Origin: an uncultured Clostridia bacterium
GTDB taxonomy: Bacteria > Bacillota > Clostridia > TANB77 > CAG-508
Assembly: GCA_934167435.1 (NCBI GenBank)
Contig: CAKPKZ010000025.1
Location: forward strand, 1 to 15,900
Direction: 5' to 3'
Length of the DNA stretch: 15,900 bases
Shown here: positions 13,309 to 15,900 of the stretch, piece after piece
Position numbering within the stretch: the stretch's first letter is position 1
How the letters are laid out: every line of letters starts with the position of its first letter
Made by a program: the position numbers and the translations under genes
The notes under the pieces: generated by a model
The model's database searches: none
What the model was told of the DNA's origin: nothing
The model's input: only the letters and a program-made list of their open reading frames with translations

Positions 13309-13381
13309 TGACAGATAATAATAATTTGAAAAGGCAGATGGTCTATTTACCACATTTTTATGTTAAATGCAACCAATATTG

Positions 13382-13410
13382 TTGCGTATTTACATAAATT
13401 ATGCTATAAT
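13382..13410 (+). promoter_or_regulatory. Promoter of the 13544 orphan gene
   Basis: TTGCGT (13382-13387), 17 nt, perfect TATAAT (13405-13410) with an extended -10 TG. The leader to the ATG is about 127 nt. Confidence 0.75.
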
Positions 13411-13416
13411 GTGTAC

Positions 13417-13481
13417 TGATATAGGTAAGTCCTGTGTCTTAATACCTTTTTTCACTAATTAGTGAGAGGGAATTAACCTCT
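13417..13481 (+). promoter_or_regulatory. Three-hairpin 5' leader with a terminator-like first hairpin
   Basis: aggta (13423-13427) pairs with tacct (13443-13447) and is followed directly by a T6 run (13447-13452), resembling an attenuator. Next come the palindrome cactaattagtg (13453-13464) and agagg-gaattaa-cctct (13465-13481). No known riboswitch class is recognised. Confidence 0.4.
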
Positions 13482-13543
13482 AGCTTTTTAGTTTAACTTA
13501 TATAAAACCAATGCTTCAATAAAAGTGATAAGGAGGACAAATT

Positions 13544-13954
13544 ATGTCATACGCTTTTGCAGGAGTTATTAACGCCAAATGGAATGAGGAGGTTGTGGAA
13601 TATTTAGCTTCTAAATTTAATTCCGTTAATCCTCGGATTATAGTTCTATCTAAAACTGTGTTTATCAATGCAACTTTAGCTAAATTTGATAATGTGAGTT
13701 TTGTTATCAATGCAGCTGGCGAATGTCTCGAATTATCATTTGCAAAAGTTGATACAGATAAGATGGATTCTGTAATCCAAGAAATTCTAAAATGGGATGC
13801 GCTTACTAAATATCCATCTCGATTTTACGTAAAAGTAGATAAGGACACTTCACGTTCGATTTTGTTTGATACTGGCGTGCGTCAAGGACCTAAGTACTTT
13901 AAGAGATATTTTCACAGGTATGAAACTGAGATAATTCAAATTAAAGACGAGTAA
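13544..13954 (+). CDS. Orphan hypothetical protein, 136 aa
   Basis: I do not recognise this family. It is a soluble mixed alpha/beta protein with no signal or membrane segment (VINAKWNEEVVEYLASKF; RIIVLSKTVFINATLAKF; SFVINAAGECLELSFAKVD; RFYVKVDKDTSRSILFDTG). The start is firm, with AAGGAGGA 7 nt before the ATG. Base composition is less AT-rich than the flanking genes (codons cgg, ggc, gcg, cgt), as in the orphan at 2430. It has its own promoter, a structured leader and one of the strongest hairpins in the window after its stop, so it is another self-contained single-gene unit. A frame on the opposite strand inside it lacks an RBS and is a shadow. Confidence 0.82.
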   Translation: MSYAFAGVINAKWNEEVVEYLASKFNSVNPRIIVLSKTVFINATLAKFDNVSFVINAAGECLELSFAKVDTDKMDSVIQEILKWDALTKYPSRFYVKVDKDTSRSILFDTGVRQGPKYFKRYFHRYETEIIQIKDE

Positions 13955-13969
13955 CAATCGTGAAGAAAA

Positions 13970-14010
13970 AAATAGTCGCTTACTGTATAGTAGGCGACTA
14001 TTTACTTAAT
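13970..14010 (+). terminator. Long-stem terminator after the 13544 orphan gene
   Basis: aaatagtcgcttact (13970-13984) pairs over 15 positions with 13989-14003 (one T-G wobble), loop gtat. The T tract after it is short and broken. Confidence 0.75.
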
Positions 14011-14013
14011 TTA

Positions 14014-14106
14014 TTATCTTTCTAAATCCCATTCTTTTTCCATTTCTTCGTGTTTAATTTGTTTTTCTGGATCAAGGGGCTTCTTTAACAAATATAACGG
14101 ATATTC
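14014..14106 (-). pseudogene. Remnant 3' end of a lost gene
   Basis: On the - strand an open stretch of 31 codons including the stop reads YPLYLLKKPLDP, then EKQIKHEEMEKEWDLER, closed by TAA (14014-14016) and preceded by an in-frame TAG (14107-14109). The composition is protein-like, but there is no start with an RBS. It looks like the tail of a gene truncated when neighbouring sequence was inserted or lost. Family not identified. Confidence 0.35.
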
Positions 14107-14116
14107 CTATGTATGA

Positions 14117-14144
14117 TTGTTACTAAAAAATATATAAGCATAAT
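14117..14144 (+). promoter_or_regulatory. Weak candidate promoter of the CAP-protein gene
   Basis: TTGTTA (14117-14122), 16 nt, CATAAT (14139-14144). It would give a leader of about 35 nt to the ATG at 14186. Confidence 0.35.
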
Positions 14145-14185
14145 GGACATCTATAAGCAATATCTTAAAATAAAGGGGGAGTTTT

Positions 14186-14944
14186 ATGAAAGTTATAACA
14201 TTAAAAAAAGAAAAAATATTAAAAACAGCAATGGTTATAACATTTGCTATATTAATTTGTGGTTTTTCTACATCGTTTGGAATGCAGCATTATTATAAAT
14301 TAGATTTTGTAACAGGATTGGTAACAGCAACCAATTTAAATGTAAGAAGTGGACCTGGAACACAATACCAAATTATTACGACTGTAAAAAAGGGAGAATA
14401 CATAAGAGTATTTGCAGGAGTTGGAGATTGGTATATAGTTCAAGTAGAAGGAGACTTTGTTGGAGCTGTAAGCAAAAAATATGTAAAACCAATTTATCCA
14501 AGTTCAACTAATACAAACAATAATCAAAATAATCAAAACAATCAAAATACAACATCATCTATGAGTAATGATGAAAAAGAAGTATTTAATTTAATAAATC
14601 AACAAAGAAATAACAATGGGATTAATAGTTTAAAGATTGATGAAGAAGTACAAAGAGTTGCAAAAATAAAGGCTCAAGATATGGTAAATAATAACTATTT
14701 TTCGCATGAATCGCCAACATATGGAACTCCATTTAATATGTTGAGCAATTTTAAAATCTCATATAAAACAGCAGGAGAAAATATTGCAGCAAATTCAAGT
14801 AATAGTGGAGCAGTAACAGCATGGATGAATTCTTCTGGTCATAAAGCCAATATTTTAAATTCTAACTTTACTCATACAGGAATAGGCGTTGTTAGTAGTC
14901 AAAAATATGGAAAAATATTTGTTCAAATGTTTATTGGAAAATAA
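14186..14944 (+). CDS. Secreted SH3-CAP (YkwD-like) domain protein
   Basis: A 252-residue exported protein. Residues 1-33 form a signal peptide or anchor (KKEKILK, then a hydrophobic stretch AMVITFAILICGF). An SH3 type 3 domain follows at about 43-102 with the diagnostic NLNVRSGPGTQYQ and WYIVQVEGDFVGAVSKKYV; these domains usually bind cell-wall peptides. An Asn/Gln-rich linker (about 105-125) leads to a CAP/SCP domain (about 128-252): VFNLINQQRNNNG, YFSHESPTYGTPF, AGENIA, AWMNSSGHKANILN and TGIGVV. The H-E-H type putative metal-site residues of bacterial CAP proteins are present. The domain order is typical of clostridial surface proteins; the biochemical role is unknown, though YkwD-like proteins are linked to sporulation and the cell wall. 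GGGGGAG precedes the start. Confidence 0.92.
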   Translation: MKVITLKKEKILKTAMVITFAILICGFSTSFGMQHYYKLDFVTGLVTATNLNVRSGPGTQYQIITTVKKGEYIRVFAGVGDWYIVQVEGDFVGAVSKKYVKPIYPSSTNTNNNQNNQNNQNTTSSMSNDEKEVFNLINQQRNNNGINSLKIDEEVQRVAKIKAQDMVNNNYFSHESPTYGTPFNMLSNFKISYKTAGENIAANSSNSGAVTAWMNSSGHKANILNSNFTHTGIGVVSSQKYGKIFVQMFIGK

Positions 14945-14953
14945 TTTTTATAG

Positions 14954-14982
14954 TTGAAAAAACGAAAAAAAAATATTATAAT
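14954..14982 (+). promoter_or_regulatory. Strong sigma-A promoter of the YwaF-like gene
   Basis: TTGAAA (14954-14959), 17 nt, perfect TATAAT (14977-14982), in an A-rich tract that may act as an UP-like element; the leader is about 30 nt. Confidence 0.75.
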
Positions 14983-15019
14983 ATAAAATATAAAAAAATA
15001 AAAAAAGAGGGAAAAATAT

Positions 15020-15829
15020 ATGTTGTTTGCTGCACCAGGAGAATATAAAGCTTGTGGAATATTTACACCAAATCATTTTAAATTAATAATAATTACAATA
15101 TTAGGAATAACAATTGCATTAAAATATACTATAAATAAAAGTAAAGAAGAAGTATATAAAATAATTAAACACACAACTATTATGTTAATATTTTTAGAAA
15201 TAATAAGAATAGTTTTTTGCTTAAAGTATAATGATATAAAAGATGTTAACACATATCTACCTCTATATTATTGTAGTTTATTATTATATGCAGGAATACT
15301 TAGTTCATTTTGTAGAGGAAAATTAAAAAGAATGGGAGACGTGTTTTTAGCAACTGGTAGTATAATTGGAGGAATTGTATTTATAATATTTCCAACAACA
15401 TCATTACTTTCATATCCAGCAATGCACTTTATAAGTATTCATAGTTTCTTATTTCATGGAATAATGGTATATTTAGGAATATTAATAAATAAAACTAAAT
15501 ATATAAACTTGCAAAAACAAGATATTATTTATTTTGCAGTACTAGTAGGAGTTATGTGTCAAATTGCATACATAATTAATAAAACATGCAATAGTAATTT
15601 AATGTTTATATCCTCAAATTTTCCAGGAACACCAATAGAAATAATTTATAATTTATCAGGGAAATTATTTACGCCAATAATGTGTATTGCTCAAATGTTT
15701 TTACCATTTTATATAATTTATGGTTTAACAATATTAATAAATAAGCGTGAAATAAAAAATAAGGAAAATAATACACAACCAATAATAGAAAGTGAAGAAA
15801 AAGTAGTATGTTATCAATTCAAGGAGTAA
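15020..15829 (+). CDS. YwaF/TIGR02206-family integral membrane protein
   Basis: A 269-residue multi-pass membrane protein. About six to seven hydrophobic segments are visible (residues about 20-38, 50-68, 78-95, 107-125, 133-153, 169-188, 212-238). The family pattern is clear: the N-terminal FTPNHF, the conserved LPLYYCSLLLYAGIL after the second segment, PAMHFISIHSFLFHGIMVYLGI, and the C-terminal polar tail. YwaF-type proteins (TMEM164-like fold) have no firmly established bacterial role. GAGGGA lies 8 nt before the ATG. The 3' end overlaps the next gene by about 20 nt, suggesting an operon. Confidence 0.85.
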   Translation: MLFAAPGEYKACGIFTPNHFKLIIITILGITIALKYTINKSKEEVYKIIKHTTIMLIFLEIIRIVFCLKYNDIKDVNTYLPLYYCSLLLYAGILSSFCRGKLKRMGDVFLATGSIIGGIVFIIFPTTSLLSYPAMHFISIHSFLFHGIMVYLGILINKTKYINLQKQDIIYFAVLVGVMCQIAYIINKTCNSNLMFISSNFPGTPIEIIYNLSGKLFTPIMCIAQMFLPFYIIYGLTILINKREIKNKENNTQPIIESEEKVVCYQFKE

Positions 15830-15900
15830 AAAATAGATTACCACAAGAATTTGTAGAAAAACTATATGAAATGTTTACACCATTAACTGTAGATAAAATA
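15808..15900 (+). CDS. 5' end of a further gene, possibly an rRNA m5C methyltransferase
   Basis: An ATG at 15808, inside the 3' end of the YwaF-like gene, opens a frame that continues past the window edge: MLSIQGVKNRLPQEF, then VEKLYEMFTPLTVDKI. The 'LPqeFvekl' opening resembles the start of RsmF/RsmB-type 16S rRNA cytosine-C5 methyltransferases, but 31 residues are too few to be sure. The 22-nt overlap suggests translational coupling. The RBS is weak (GTGAAGAA, 15792-15799). Confidence 0.5.
   Translation, partial: MLSIQGVKNRLPQEFVEKLYEMFTPLTVDKI

Noticed and set aside
14113..14298. 61-codon + strand frame overlapping the CAP-protein start
   Set aside because: It lacks an RBS and overlaps the signal-peptide coding region of a well-supported gene in another frame.

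Overview
The window is very AT-rich, with short intergenic gaps, consensus AAGGAGG-type ribosome binding sites, TTGnnn-N16/17-TATAAT promoters and intrinsic terminators. Together with the gene content (Fic, YkwD-like CAP protein, YwaF-type membrane protein) this points to a low-GC Bacillota, most likely an uncultured Clostridia relative. This is inferred from sequence character only; there is no rRNA marker.

Layout. Bases 1-380 hold the 3' end of a gene with a HEPN-like RxxxxH motif, closed by a terminator. Bases 487-10557 read as an integrative mobilizable element: nested inverted repeats (candidate oriT), MobC-like protein and relaxase on the + strand, one orphan gene (2430-2771), then five genes on the - strand (7731 down to 2903), and finally an HTH protein, an excisionase-like protein and a tyrosine recombinase on the + strand. 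No coupling protein or type IV secretion ATPase is present, so transfer would need a helper. I could not find matching att repeats, so neither boundary is fixed.

The central find is the minus-strand cargo. From 5588 down to 2903 it encodes a nucleotide cyclase with a long coiled-coil/helical C-terminus, a three-segment membrane protein with the features of the Pycsar effector PycTM (DUF5706), and a second, canonical-looking Pycsar pyrimidine cyclase (PycC). The first two overlap by 8 nt and the third follows after 12 nt. This is a Pycsar anti-phage operon carrying two different cyclases around one effector, which is not the simple cyclase-effector pair usually described. Directly upstream are a DUF1016 (YhcG-type) PDDEXK nuclease and a protein with a degenerate C-terminal zinc finger. 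A near-identical palindrome occurs both inside the nuclease gene and just before it.

Bases 10324-14190 are a patchwork: three hairpins after the integrase, a small Cys-rich gene broken by (or reading through) an in-frame TGA, a weak orphan frame, orphan single-gene units at 11450 and 13544 each with its own promoter and terminator, a promoter-hairpin-hairpin-terminator unit that looks like a roughly 110-nt RNA gene (12076-12186), an autoinhibited-type Fic enzyme, and a gene remnant. Bases 14186-15900 look like ordinary chromosome: a secreted SH3-CAP protein, a YwaF/TIGR02206 membrane protein, and the start of a further gene that resembles an rRNA cytosine methyltransferase.
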